A stretch of 64,000 nucleotides of DNA from Ureibacillus acetophenoni (GTDB lineage Bacteria > Bacillota > Bacilli > Bacillales_A > Planococcaceae). Below, piece by piece: positions 32,053 through 40,497 of this stretch. A model generated the notes under the pieces. The model was not told the origin of the DNA, did not search any database, and worked only from the letters and a program-made list of their open reading frames with translations. The stretch is from positions 105,440-169,439 of the forward strand of contig NZ_OBQC01000008.1 of the NCBI RefSeq assembly GCF_900220965.1, in the 5' to 3' direction. Numbering within the stretch: position 1 is the stretch's first letter; every line of letters starts with the position of its first letter. A program made the translations under genes and the position numbers.

Positions 32053-34422
32053 ATGAATGATTTAAACGTAATAGATGCAAATAGGTGTTATATGGAAGCG
32101 GAAAAGAAGGCGATGCAATACTACTCCTCATTACAAGCGCAAATTGATGAACAATTATATATCCAAACATTAACAGAAGACATTCAGTCATGGAAGAAAA
32201 ATCATGTTCATTCAGGGGTGCTTTCCCTCATTAAGCGTAAACAAGATCCTCGAAATAAATTAAATTATAAACAATATATAAATTGGCTTGAACATAAAGG
32301 GAAGTTAAGAAATTATTTAGAGCGTAGTGTATCATATATTTTTTTACGAGATTTAGGGAGAACTCTAAATTCAATAGATACACAACAAAGAATCCAAACC
32401 ATAGTTAATAATTTAATAAAACAAATGAAAAATCCAAATGAACGTAATGATGAATTTGTTGAAATGTTTAGTTATAAAGGAATGTATCGGAAAGCACAAG
32501 AAGAAAAAGTAGAAGCGACAATGATTTGGTTGTTTGACAAACTTCATTTAGTGACAAAAAATTTACCAGAAGAAATGGATGCACTAAATGCACGTCGAAA
32601 GCTCATAAAAATAATCGCTGGCGTAATGATGCACGTGAATGAAGAGATGAACGACTCTTATAATGAACAAGAACGTGCAAAAAAGTTTGAAGAGGCGATC
32701 CGTTTAGGTTATTCCTATGGTTTAACATATCCGTTTATAGATGATTTACTAGATTCGAATGTATTAGATTCTGACGAAAAAGTGCGCTATTCCAATTTAA
32801 TCCGAGAAACATTAATAACAGGAGAAGTTCCAGACTTCGGTGTGTGGCACGGAAAAAATGGAGCACTAATGGAATATATTCATGACGAGTTAAGTGAAGC
32901 TTTTCTATACTTAAAAAACTACCAAAAAGAACAATCGAAATTTTATGAACAATCCTTTGTATTTTTCCACTCCCAAGAAGTTGATCGTAGCAAAGATTTA
33001 AGTTACTCCCAATATACGAACGAAGAGTTATTTATTCCTGTCATATTAAAATCTTCATCTTCAAGATTAATTGCGCGGACTATGGTAAATGTAGATGAGG
33101 ATGAAGGGTTTGAGGAGCGCACATTCTATTACGGAATTTACAATCAGCTTGCAGATGATTTTGCTGATATGTTTCAAGATGAAAAAGATGGCGTCGTTAC
33201 CCCTTATACGTATTTTTTGAAGTATCACAGAACGAGAAAAGATTTAATGAATCCATTTGAAATGTATTGGACTGTTATTTTTAACTTAATTCATAATGTG
33301 TATCATTCAGATGAAAAAACGCGAGAAATTATTTTTGACCGAGCGATCAATGGGTTAAAACGATTTAAAGAAAAGCATGGAAATGAAACGTTTAAAAAGA
33401 TAATGAATTTATTTTCTTTAAGAAACGGGAAATTTCAAAAACTAATAGAGCAAATGGTCAATAAAGCTGACGATGTTGATTTTTATGACAAACTTTTAAG
33501 AGATCAAATGTTAGCCTCATTTAAAAAAGAAAAAGAAGAGCATGAGGAATTCTCTCAAACGATTAAAGAAGTTCAGCAAAAAATAAATGATCATTTAAAA
33601 ATAGATTCTGATAGCGATATAATCGTAAAAGAGTCTGTCATTGATGCAGCGAATTATAGCCTAGATAGCGGGGGAAAACGTCTAAGACCAATTATGACAT
33701 GGTTTATGGGTGTAAAGGTATATGGGTTAAACGAAAGCAACCTTTTCCCTTTATTAAAATCGTTAGAGTATATGCATACTGCTTCGTTAATTTTCGACGA
33801 CTTACCATCACAGGATAATGCGTCAACACGTCGTGGACATCCAACGGTTCACCAAATGTATAATGTAGCAACTGCAGAATTAGCGGGTCTTTTCCTTACG
33901 CAAAAAGCATTTGAAGAGCAAGCATCGATGGAACATTTTGATTCGAAATCGGTTTTAAAGTTAATTAAATACGCAGCGAAAATGACTGCTGAAATGTGCC
34001 AAGGTCAAGCAATGGATTTAGCATCAAAAGGGAAATCTCTATCTTTAGAAGAGTTAAATACGATAAGTTTATATAAAACTGGATTAGGTTTTGAAGCTTC
34101 ATTAGTAATGCCAGCCATTTTAGCTCAAGCGAATGAAGAGGAAATTACATCATTGAAGAAGTTTTCAAAACATGCAGGAATCGCTTTTCAAATTAAAGAC
34201 GACTTATTAGATGTGGAAGGGGATTCTACATTATTAGGAAAAAGAATAGGAATTGATGTTCTAAATAATAATTCTACCTTCGTTTCCATTTTAGGAATCG
34301 AAGGAGCGAAAAAAGAGATGTGGAATCACTATTGCATTGCAATAGAATCGGTAGAAAAAATCCCAAGAAATATATCATTCCTTAAACATTTTTTAAATTA
34401 CATTGTGCATCGGAATAAATAA
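32053..34422 (+). CDS. Two-domain isoprenoid synthase: N-terminal class I terpenoid-like domain fused to a trans-prenyltransferase
   Basis: A 789-aa protein, more than twice the size of an ordinary prenyl diphosphate synthase. The C-terminal ~280 residues form a full trans-prenyltransferase: GGKRLRP (540-546), the first Asp-rich motif DDLPSQD (582-588), RRGHPT, and the second motif KDDLLDVEGD (715-724). The N-terminal ~480 residues are alpha-helical and carry their own acidic motifs: IDDLLD (229-234) and NQLADDFADMFQDEKDG (364-380), which resemble class I terpenoid/squalene-synthase metal-binding sites. One chain might therefore make a polyprenyl diphosphate and then convert it. GGTGAGTTTTA precedes the ATG. 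Monocistronic; no sterol or carotenoid genes nearby. Confidence 0.82.
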   Translation: MNDLNVIDANRCYMEAEKKAMQYYSSLQAQIDEQLYIQTLTEDIQSWKKNHVHSGVLSLIKRKQDPRNKLNYKQYINWLEHKGKLRNYLERSVSYIFLRDLGRTLNSIDTQQRIQTIVNNLIKQMKNPNERNDEFVEMFSYKGMYRKAQEEKVEATMIWLFDKLHLVTKNLPEEMDALNARRKLIKIIAGVMMHVNEEMNDSYNEQERAKKFEEAIRLGYSYGLTYPFIDDLLDSNVLDSDEKVRYSNLIRETLITGEVPDFGVWHGKNGALMEYIHDELSEAFLYLKNYQKEQSKFYEQSFVFFHSQEVDRSKDLSYSQYTNEELFIPVILKSSSSRLIARTMVNVDEDEGFEERTFYYGIYNQLADDFADMFQDEKDGVVTPYTYFLKYHRTRKDLMNPFEMYWTVIFNLIHNVYHSDEKTREIIFDRAINGLKRFKEKHGNETFKKIMNLFSLRNGKFQKLIEQMVNKADDVDFYDKLLRDQMLASFKKEKEEHEEFSQTIKEVQQKINDHLKIDSDSDIIVKESVIDAANYSLDSGGKRLRPIMTWFMGVKVYGLNESNLFPLLKSLEYMHTASLIFDDLPSQDNASTRRGHPTVHQMYNVATAELAGLFLTQKAFEEQASMEHFDSKSVLKLIKYAAKMTAEMCQGQAMDLASKGKSLSLEELNTISLYKTGLGFEASLVMPAILAQANEEEITSLKKFSKHAGIAFQIKDDLLDVEGDSTLLGKRIGIDVLNNNSTFVSILGIEGAKKEMWNHYCIAIESVEKIPRNISFLKHFLNYIVHRNK

Positions 34423-34429
34423 TTAAGTA

Positions 34430-34470
34430 GAAAACCCTTTCTAAAGTATTTTTCTTTAGAAAGGGTTTAT
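34430..34470. terminator. Bidirectional terminator
   Basis: A 14-bp perfect stem, AAACCCTTTCTAAA with TTTAGAAAGGGTTT, between convergent genes. Confidence 0.9.
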
Positions 34471-34471
34471 T

Positions 34472-35383
34472 TTAATTTACACTCGATTCTATGTTTTTCT
34501 TTCTTAAAATTTCATGTCGTTTTCCAAAATAATTTACGATCAGTACACCTGTAATGGCAATGACTCCACCTGCAATTGACATCATAGTAGGCAATTCATT
34601 AATCCAAATCCAAGCGACAATTATTGCAATAACTGGCTCTAAGTATAGTGTGCTAGATATAGAGCTTGCTGTTGCTAATGATAACGCAATCGCCCATGTT
34701 AAATATGCTACTGCAGTAGGGAAGATACCAATGTAAATCGCAGTGATGTTCGCTTCCAAGGTTGCCGTTTGAATTGTTTCGAATAATCCTGGAGCAAATA
34801 CGAAAAAGGGAATTGTTCCTGCCCAAGTAAAATAGGCTGTTAATTCAATAGCTGAATATTTTTGAAATAGCGGTTTTTGAAACACAAAAAATAGTGATGT
34901 GGCAATTGCAGCAAGTAAAATTAAAATAACCCCTGGTGAAATGCCAAACGCATCTCCTGAACCGATAGAAATGATAATGATCCCTAAAAGACCAAAACCA
35001 AGGCCGAACCAACCAACTTTCCCGAGTCGTTCTTTTAAGAACCACATCGCAAACAGTGTTGTAAAAATAGGACCTGATCCTATTAATAACCCTGCTGTAC
35101 CTGCGTTTACTGTTACTTGTCCAAATGTATTACAAATATGGTAACCACTAATTCCTAAAACCCCTAAAAAGAATATTCTTAAAATGTCTTCTTTTGCAGG
35201 TAATCTGAACTTAACGTTTGGTAATAATGCAATGATAATAAAGAGAATCGACGCAATAACGAAGCGGACTAAAATTAAATGTCCTGCAGGATAACCCCCT
35301 TGTAAACCAACACTATTTGCCGCAAAAGTTGACCCCCAAATTACTACTGTTAAGAGTGCTAATAATAACGCTTTTAAATTCAC
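34472..35383 (-). CDS. EamA-family (DMT) transporter
   Basis: A 303-aa protein with ten predicted helices in two EamA repeats, starting NLKALLLALLTVVIWGSTFAA. Family members export amino acids or other metabolites. The start is GTG 35383, but the RBS is weak. It is separate from the cotJ operon, whose terminator lies upstream. Substrate unknown. Confidence 0.85.
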   Translation of the reverse strand: MNLKALLLALLTVVIWGSTFAANSVGLQGGYPAGHLILVRFVIASILFIIIALLPNVKFRLPAKEDILRIFFLGVLGISGYHICNTFGQVTVNAGTAGLLIGSGPIFTTLFAMWFLKERLGKVGWFGLGFGLLGIIIISIGSGDAFGISPGVILILLAAIATSLFFVFQKPLFQKYSAIELTAYFTWAGTIPFFVFAPGLFETIQTATLEANITAIYIGIFPTAVAYLTWAIALSLATASSISSTLYLEPVIAIIVAWIWINELPTMMSIAGGVIAITGVLIVNYFGKRHEILRKKNIESSVN

Positions 35384-35475
35384 TTCTACACCATACTTTC
35401 TAGCTAATTCATAAACTATATCTTCTCATGTAATAGATTGATTGTACAAGACGATAATATTTGCTAATTCTAACA

Positions 35476-35508
35476 CAAAAATCCCCCTCACTACATTCTG
35501 TGAGGGGA
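35476..35508 (-). terminator. cotJABC terminator
   Basis: CCCCTCAC (35484-35491) pairs with GTGAGGGG (35500-35507). The minus strand reads TTTTTG after. Confidence 0.85.
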
Positions 35509-35518
35509 ATTATTATAT

Positions 35519-36088
35519 TTAGAAAATTTTCTTCTTACCTTGATCTTCTTTTAATATTTCTACAGCTTCTCTAAATCTTAAAGAATGAATAACTTCTCGT
35601 TCACGTAAAAATCTCAACCCATCATTTAAGTCTGGGTCATCTGACATATCAATAATCCATTGATACGTGGCACGTGCTTTTTCCTCAGCCGCGATGTCTT
35701 CATAAAGATCTGCAATCGGGTCCCCTTTTGCTTGAATATAGGATGCAGTCCAAGGAACACCAGAAGCATTATGGTAAAACAACGCGTGATCATGGTTTGC
35801 ATAATGATCCCCTAAACCTGCAGCTTTCATTTGCTCTGGGGTAGCGTCTTTAGTAAGTTTGTAAATCATTGTTGCAATCATCTCAAGATGGGAAAATTCT
35901 TCCATAGCAATATCGTTTAAAAGACCGATTACCTTATCTGGAATAGTATACCGCTGGTTCATATAACGTAGTGCAGCAGCGAGTTCACCATCTGCCCCAC
36001 CATATTGTTCAATTAAAAACCTAGCAAGCATCGGATTACATTCGCTTACCCGGACAGGATACTGGAGTTTCTTTTCGTAGTAAAACAG
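35519..36088 (-). CDS. cotJC: Spore coat protein CotJC (manganese-catalase-like), apparent CTG start
   Basis: CotJC is a ferritin-like di-manganese protein of the inner spore coat. ATG 36031 begins MLARFLIEQYGGADGE, but the frame is open for 19 codons upstream and encodes FYYEKKLQYPVRVSECNP, which matches the conserved N-terminus of CotJC (EKKLQYPV). The codon at the expected start is CTG (36088-36086), 9 nt after AAGGGAG. This gives 189 aa, the length I recall for B. subtilis CotJC. Glutamates and histidines for the metal site are visible in MEEFSHLEM and EEKARATYQW. Third gene of cotJABC, 48 bp after cotJB. Confidence 0.9.
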   Translation of the reverse strand: MFYYEKKLQYPVRVSECNPMLARFLIEQYGGADGELAAALRYMNQRYTIPDKVIGLLNDIAMEEFSHLEMIATMIYKLTKDATPEQMKAAGLGDHYANHDHALFYHNASGVPWTASYIQAKGDPIADLYEDIAAEEKARATYQWIIDMSDDPDLNDGLRFLREREVIHSLRFREAVEILKEDQGKKKIF

Positions 36089-36136
36089 AACTAATCACTC
36101 CCTTAGCTTTAGACTAATTTCATCATAACAATGTCG

Positions 36137-36397
36137 CTATACTTGCCAAGGCCACGGTGAATCATCTACGTCCCATGGATAGTTTGAAAAGCTTTTTCCG
36201 AAATTCATTAATGGACCAAATTGTTTTTCGAATTCAATTTTAAGGAGCATGGAATGGTGTGATGCTTCGTTAAATTGCTGGATGGCATCTACATCATGCG
36301 GGTGAGTATTTAAATAGAGGTTCAAATCAACAATAACAAAATCGATCGCTTGGATTTCTTCTAGAAGTTGGTAATACTCGGGTGGCATTTTCTTCAC
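36137..36397 (-). CDS. cotJB: Spore coat protein CotJB
   Basis: An 86-aa CotJB: MPPEYYQLLEEIQAIDFVIVD, LNTHPHDVDAI and the C-terminal FGKSFSNYPWDVDDSPWPWQ are the family hallmarks. GTG start at 36397 with GGGGTGG 7 nt upstream; it overlaps the end of cotJA by 4 bp. It is needed with CotJA and CotJC for the inner coat assembly. Transcription is expected in the mother cell. Confidence 0.93.
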   Translation of the reverse strand: MKKMPPEYYQLLEEIQAIDFVIVDLNLYLNTHPHDVDAIQQFNEASHHSMLLKIEFEKQFGPLMNFGKSFSNYPWDVDDSPWPWQV

Positions 36398-36618
36398 GGT
36401 TTTTCCACCCCTTTATTTGGATCTGGATATGGGCTATATAATTGTGGCCATAGTGTACCGTGCATTAATGCTTGTTTGGGAGATTGGAATTGTGGTAGTC
36501 CAGGTGGCTGGAAATTCATATATAAGTGTGGAGGTGTGGAATAACTTTTTACTCGTATTGGTTTACAAGGGTCATAAGGACTGACATAGGGACGCCAATA
36601 CTTGAACTGAGAATGCAT
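36394..36618 (-). CDS. cotJA: Spore coat protein CotJA
   Basis: A 74-aa proline/tyrosine-rich coat protein. YWRPYVSPYDPCKPI and a late PKQALMHGTLWPQLYSPYPD match CotJA, which anchors CotJC in the coat. First gene of the cotJABC operon; AAGGAGGATCTA precedes the ATG. Confidence 0.92.
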   Translation of the reverse strand: MHSQFKYWRPYVSPYDPCKPIRVKSYSTPPHLYMNFQPPGLPQFQSPKQALMHGTLWPQLYSPYPDPNKGVEKP

Positions 36619-36652
36619 TAGATCCTCCTTTCAGTTGATCATTACCAAGTAA

Positions 36653-36681
36653 TATATATGATGCTTGTTAAAGTTATATTC
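36653..36681 (-). promoter_or_regulatory. cotJA: Possible sigma-E promoter of cotJABC
   Basis: On the minus strand GAATATA (-35 like) is followed after about 14-15 bp by CATATATA (-10 like, consensus CATACAMT), 35 bp before cotJA. cotJ is sigma-E dependent in B. subtilis. Confidence 0.45.
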
Positions 36682-36789
36682 ATTAATAACGTAAAGTTTT
36701 AATAATGATGATTAGTCGAAGGTGTGCTCGTATATTTCATTTGTTAAGGGTGAAAATAATACGAGAATAGTTAAACGGAGGAATAACAA

Positions 36790-37494
36790 GTGGATTTTTT
36801 CCATGGACAAGAATCATTAACCGCAATTCAGTGGGGTTTAAGGGCAGTAGTAGGGTTTTTCTTTTTATTTATTATTGTAAAAGTAATGGGCCTTCGTTCA
36901 ATCTCACAGCTAAGATTACTTGATTATGCAATGGCGATTTTAATTGGAAATATAATAGCTCACCCATTGTCCGATGAAGGATTAGGATTGATGGGTTCTT
37001 TCATAACAATGACTGTATTAGTTATTCTATATACAATAGGTACTTTTTTAACTTTAAAGTCTTTACCATTCCGACATTTTATTGCACATTCACCAATTCC
37101 ACTTGTTAAAGAAGGTCAAATAATAGTTAAAAACTTAAGAAAAGCAAGAATCTCAGTTGATGATTTATTGTCTGAACTTAGAAAAGAGAAAATAGATGAT
37201 ATTAAAAAAGTGGCTTTAGCAAATTGGGAACCTGATGGAACAATTACAAGCTTTCTTTTCCCAGAACACCAACCCGTTACGAAAAAGGATTTGCAAATAA
37301 CTTCAGAGCCATTTTCCTTTACCACTGTAGTTGTAAAAGAAGGGAAGATTGATTATAAAGAGTTAAACAAAACTTCGATCGATGAGAACTGGTTAAAAGT
37401 TGAGTTAAGTGCAACATATCACGCTGAAATTGAAGATGTATTAATTGCATCAATCGATCAAAATAAAAAACTAAAAGTGTTTCTTTCAAAATGA
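36790..37494 (+). CDS. DUF421 (YetF/YrbG-like) membrane protein
   Basis: A 234-aa protein. Three N-terminal transmembrane helices (to about residue 80) precede a cytoplasmic DUF421 region with RISVDDLLSELRKEKIDDI and LANWEPDGTITSFLFPE. Members have been linked to spore germination and membrane stress; mechanism unknown. GTG start at 36790 with GGAGGAATAAC. It faces away from cotJABC, and its position next to spore genes makes a sporulation role plausible. Confidence 0.85.
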   Translation: MDFFHGQESLTAIQWGLRAVVGFFFLFIIVKVMGLRSISQLRLLDYAMAILIGNIIAHPLSDEGLGLMGSFITMTVLVILYTIGTFLTLKSLPFRHFIAHSPIPLVKEGQIIVKNLRKARISVDDLLSELRKEKIDDIKKVALANWEPDGTITSFLFPEHQPVTKKDLQITSEPFSFTTVVVKEGKIDYKELNKTSIDENWLKVELSATYHAEIEDVLIASIDQNKKLKVFLSK

Positions 37495-37497
37495 TTA

Positions 37498-37552
37498 AGG
37501 GACTACAACTTTTTTGTTAGAATTTACAAAAAAAGTGATGTAGCCCCTTTTA
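37498..37552. terminator. Terminator between DUF421 and AhpD-like genes
   Basis: A long imperfect stem: GGGACTACA... with ...TGTAGCCCC, and CTTTTTTGT/ACAAAAAAAG inside it. Convergent genes share it. Confidence 0.8.
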
Positions 37553-37578
37553 TTCTTTGTGTGATATTGTAGGTTATT

Positions 37579-38232
37579 TTACTCGTTATAACTTTGAATC
37601 ATATTGATCATATGTGCATAGGCTCCACCTGCACATAAAGCAGAAGAAACTAAGATCGCTTCAGCAAGTTCTTCATTTGTAGCTCCGAGTTTAAGAGCAT
37701 TTTTGGTATGGACATCGATACAATAAGGGCATTGAGTAGCTGTTGCAACCGCAACGGCAATAATTTCTTTAAATTTTGCAGACAATTTTCCCTCTTTCAT
37801 GGCTGTCTGACTAAAATTTGAGTATCCTTTAAACCCATCTGGTGCGTATTTATTAAGCTCTTTTAAGTTTCTCAAATTAGAACGCGTATACAACTCGTCA
37901 GGAGAGTTCTCAAGATTTGCATTGTGTACGTGTGTACTATGTGTTACTACTCCACCAGCTTCAATTGCCATTGTAACAAAAACAGCTTCAACTAATTCCT
38001 CTAAAGTAGCTCCTGCTACTTTTGCCTTTTTAGTATGAGTATCAATACAGTATGGACACTCAGTCACGTGAGCGATAGCAACAGCGATAATTTCTTTTTC
38101 CTTTTTTGAAAGTGCACCAGCTTTTAAAACAGCGGCATCAAATTGTTGAAAAGCTTTCAGCTGGTCGGGGGCTAACTCTTTTAATTGGAAAATGTTCTTA
38201 GAAGCACTTTTATCATAATAATTTTCGGACAT
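37579..38232 (-). CDS. Carboxymuconolactone decarboxylase/AhpD-family protein, internally duplicated
   Basis: A 217-aa protein made of two AhpD-like repeats. Each has the redox motif CPYCIDxHT (Cys59/62 and Cys168/171) and a preceding KEIIAVAVA helix. AhpD-fold proteins reduce peroxiredoxins or carry out peroxidase or decarboxylase reactions. The double CxxC points to a thiol-peroxidase-type role. ATG 38232 follows GGAGGTCT. No AhpC gene is adjacent. Confidence 0.83.
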   Translation of the reverse strand: MSENYYDKSASKNIFQLKELAPDQLKAFQQFDAAVLKAGALSKKEKEIIAVAIAHVTECPYCIDTHTKKAKVAGATLEELVEAVFVTMAIEAGGVVTHSTHVHNANLENSPDELYTRSNLRNLKELNKYAPDGFKGYSNFSQTAMKEGKLSAKFKEIIAVAVATATQCPYCIDVHTKNALKLGATNEELAEAILVSSALCAGGAYAHMINMIQSYNE

Positions 38233-38312
38233 TTTTTAGACCTCCATTTATGCTGTATTGTGTTTGTATAGGTAAAGCACCTTAATTATACAAATGAATT
38301 TCCTATAAAAGT

Positions 38313-38348
38313 AATTTTTTGCTCGTCCCAATGGGTCAAGCAAAAAAT
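38313..38348. other. Orphan stem-loop in the prkA upstream region
   Basis: ATTTTTTGCT (38313-38322) pairs with AGCAAAAAAT (38339-38348), with CCC/GGG pairing in the interior. It lies between two divergent genes, so it ends neither. Confidence 0.5.
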
Positions 38349-38493
38349 ATTAATATACAAAACTTTTGAAAACCGCTTTAAATAAGGAAAAATAAAAATA
38401 ACATTTTTGTAATATGTGAAGACTATGAATCTTAATCCCTCGAACTTCATAGTATGTTTAATAAACCATGCCATGGGGAATGGAGGTAAGACT

Positions 38494-40389
38494 ATCAGCA
38501 TCTTAAACAAGGTTAGGAAATACCGTGATGATGAGAACAGGTTGAAGTGGGAAGGGACATTCGCGGAATATTTAGAACTTGTGAAGAAAAGGCCAGAAAT
38601 CGCTCAAACAGCTCATTCTCGTGTTTACAGCATGATTAGAAATGCTGGTGTAGAAGTAAAAGATGGACAAAAGTCATATAACTTTTTTAATAGAGAAATG
38701 TTTGGATTAGAATCAGCACTAGAGCGTTTAGTAGAAGAATATTTTCATCCTGCAGCAAGAAGACTTGATGTTCGAAAACGTATTTTGCTTTTGATGGGTC
38801 CAGTTAGTGGTGGTAAGTCGACTATTGTGACGATGTTAAAAAGAGGATTAGAACAGTTTTCAAGAGCAGAAGAAGGTGCAGTTTACGCGATAAAAGGTTG
38901 CCCAATGCATGAAGATCCATTACATTTAATACCACATCATTTGAGAGATGAATTTTATGAAGAGTATGGAATTCGTATTGAAGGTAGTTTATCGCCACTA
39001 AATACAATGCGCCTAGAAGAAGAGTATGGTGGTCGTATTGAAGATGTGATGGTGGAACGTATTTTCTTCTCTGAAGATAGACGAGTTGGTATTGGAACAT
39101 TTACACCATCAGATCCTAAATCACAGGATATTGCGGATTTAACTGGAAGTATCGACTTCTCAACAATTGCAGAATATGGATCTGAATCTGATCCACGTGC
39201 ATATCGATTTGATGGGGAGCTTAATAAGGCAAACCGAGGTATGATGGAATTCCAAGAGATGTTGAAACTAGATGAGAAGTTTTTATGGCACCTGTTATCT
39301 TTAACACAGGAAGGGAACTTTAAAGCAGGTCGCTTTGCTCTCATTTCGGCAGATGAGCTTATCGTAGCCCATACAAACGAAACGGAATACCGAAGCTTTA
39401 TTTCCAATAAGAAGAACGAGGCGCTTCACTCCCGTATTATCGTAATACCGATACCTTATAACTTGAAGGTGAGTGAGGAAGAGCGCATTTACGAAAAAAT
39501 GATTCGTGAAAGTGATATGGCACATGTTCATATTGCACCACATGCATTACGAGCGGCGGCTATCTTCTCAATTTTAACAAGACTAGAAGTTCCAAAAAAA
39601 CAGGGAATTGATCTACTTAAGAAGATGCGCTTGTATGATGGAGAAAATGTTGAAGGGTTTAATGAAGTAGACGTTGCGGAATTGAAAAAGGAATTCCCGA
39701 ACGAAGGTATGCATGGAATAGATCCACGTTATGTTATTAACCGAATTTCATCAGCAATTATTCGTAAGGAAGTACCGTCAATTAATGCACTCGATGTTTT
39801 AAGATCATTAAAAGATGGACTGGACCAACATCCATCCATCTCTCAAGAAGATCGTGAGAAGTATATTAATTACATTGCTGTTGCAAGACGTGAGTACGAT
39901 GAAATTGCGAAAAACGAAGTGCAAAAAGCATTTGTATACTCTTATGAAGAGTCTGCTAAACACTTAATGAATAACTATCTTGATAATGTGGAAGCATTTT
40001 GTAATAAAAACAAAATCCGTGATCCATTGACTGGGGAAGAAATGAATCCAGATGAGAAGTTAATGCGTTCGATAGAAGAACAAATCGGTGTATCTGAAAA
40101 TGCGAAGAAGGCATTCCGTGAAGAAATATTAATTCGCTTATCAGCATATGCGAGAAAAGGACAACGTTTTGACTATAATTCCCATGAAAGATTACGTGAA
40201 GCTATCCAGAAAAAGCTCTTTGCAGATTTGAAAGATATCGTCAAAATTACAACGTCGTCTACAACACCTGATGAATCACAACTTAAGAAAATTAACGAAG
40301 TTGTGGCGACACTTGTTGATGAGTATGGTTACAATACAACAAGTGCAAATGAGTTGTTAAGATATGTTGGAAGTTTGTTGAATAGATAA
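38494..40389 (+). CDS. prkA: PrkA serine protein kinase, apparent ATC start
   Basis: A 631-aa PrkA (YeaG family), with an N-terminal AAA+ domain, P-loop GPVSGGKST, and a C-terminal kinase-like domain. The conserved protein start (ILKKI-YR--EE-LKWEGTFAEYL) aligns with ISILNKVRKYRDDENRL. The codon at the start position is ATC (38494), 7 nt after GGAGG. No ATG, GTG or TTG is near, and the only close in-frame ATG (38473) contains the RBS within its own codons. Starting at ATC gives 631 aa, which I recall as the B. subtilis length. PrkA acts in sporulation with YhbH and SpoVR, both ~9 kb downstream here. Terminator follows. Confidence 0.9.
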   Translation: MSILNKVRKYRDDENRLKWEGTFAEYLELVKKRPEIAQTAHSRVYSMIRNAGVEVKDGQKSYNFFNREMFGLESALERLVEEYFHPAARRLDVRKRILLLMGPVSGGKSTIVTMLKRGLEQFSRAEEGAVYAIKGCPMHEDPLHLIPHHLRDEFYEEYGIRIEGSLSPLNTMRLEEEYGGRIEDVMVERIFFSEDRRVGIGTFTPSDPKSQDIADLTGSIDFSTIAEYGSESDPRAYRFDGELNKANRGMMEFQEMLKLDEKFLWHLLSLTQEGNFKAGRFALISADELIVAHTNETEYRSFISNKKNEALHSRIIVIPIPYNLKVSEEERIYEKMIRESDMAHVHIAPHALRAAAIFSILTRLEVPKKQGIDLLKKMRLYDGENVEGFNEVDVAELKKEFPNEGMHGIDPRYVINRISSAIIRKEVPSINALDVLRSLKDGLDQHPSISQEDREKYINYIAVARREYDEIAKNEVQKAFVYSYEESAKHLMNNYLDNVEAFCNKNKIRDPLTGEEMNPDEKLMRSIEEQIGVSENAKKAFREEILIRLSAYARKGQRFDYNSHERLREAIQKKLFADLKDIVKITTSSTTPDESQLKKINEVVATLVDEYGYNTTSANELLRYVGSLLNR

Positions 40390-40399
40390 TGCAAAAATT

Positions 40400-40439
40400 A
40401 GAGTGCCTGGTAATGTGTTAGATCCAGGCACTCTTTTAT
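40400..40439 (+). terminator. prkA terminator
   Basis: AGAGTGCCTGG pairs with CCAGGCACTCT, then TTTT. The GTGCCTGG core resembles the REP-like elements of this window. Confidence 0.8.
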
Positions 40440-40449
40440 CTCTTCAAAA

Positions 40450-40483
40450 GATAAAAGTACCCGAGAAATGGGTACTTTTTATT
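40450..40483. terminator. Second terminator, shared with the FMN reductase gene
   Basis: AAAAGTACCC pairs with GGGTACTTTT. It would end both prkA read-through and the minus-strand sulfur operon. Confidence 0.85.
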
Positions 40484-40497
40484 TTGAAACTATTAAA

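Noticed and set aside
36031..36031. ATG 36031 as the cotJC start
   Set aside because: It would remove 19 conserved residues; the better RBS is upstream, before CTG 36088.
38416..38493. Upstream ATG start for prkA giving 657 aa
   Set aside because: No RBS, not conserved in PrkA, and the strong GGAGG lies after it.
38955..39407. 150-aa Ser-rich minus-strand ORF within prkA
   Set aside because: Shadow ORF opposite a highly conserved kinase gene.
40400..40439. Fourth REP-like element after prkA
   Set aside because: GTGCCTGG/CCAGGCAC resembles the family core, but the rest does not match and a T run shows it is a working terminator.
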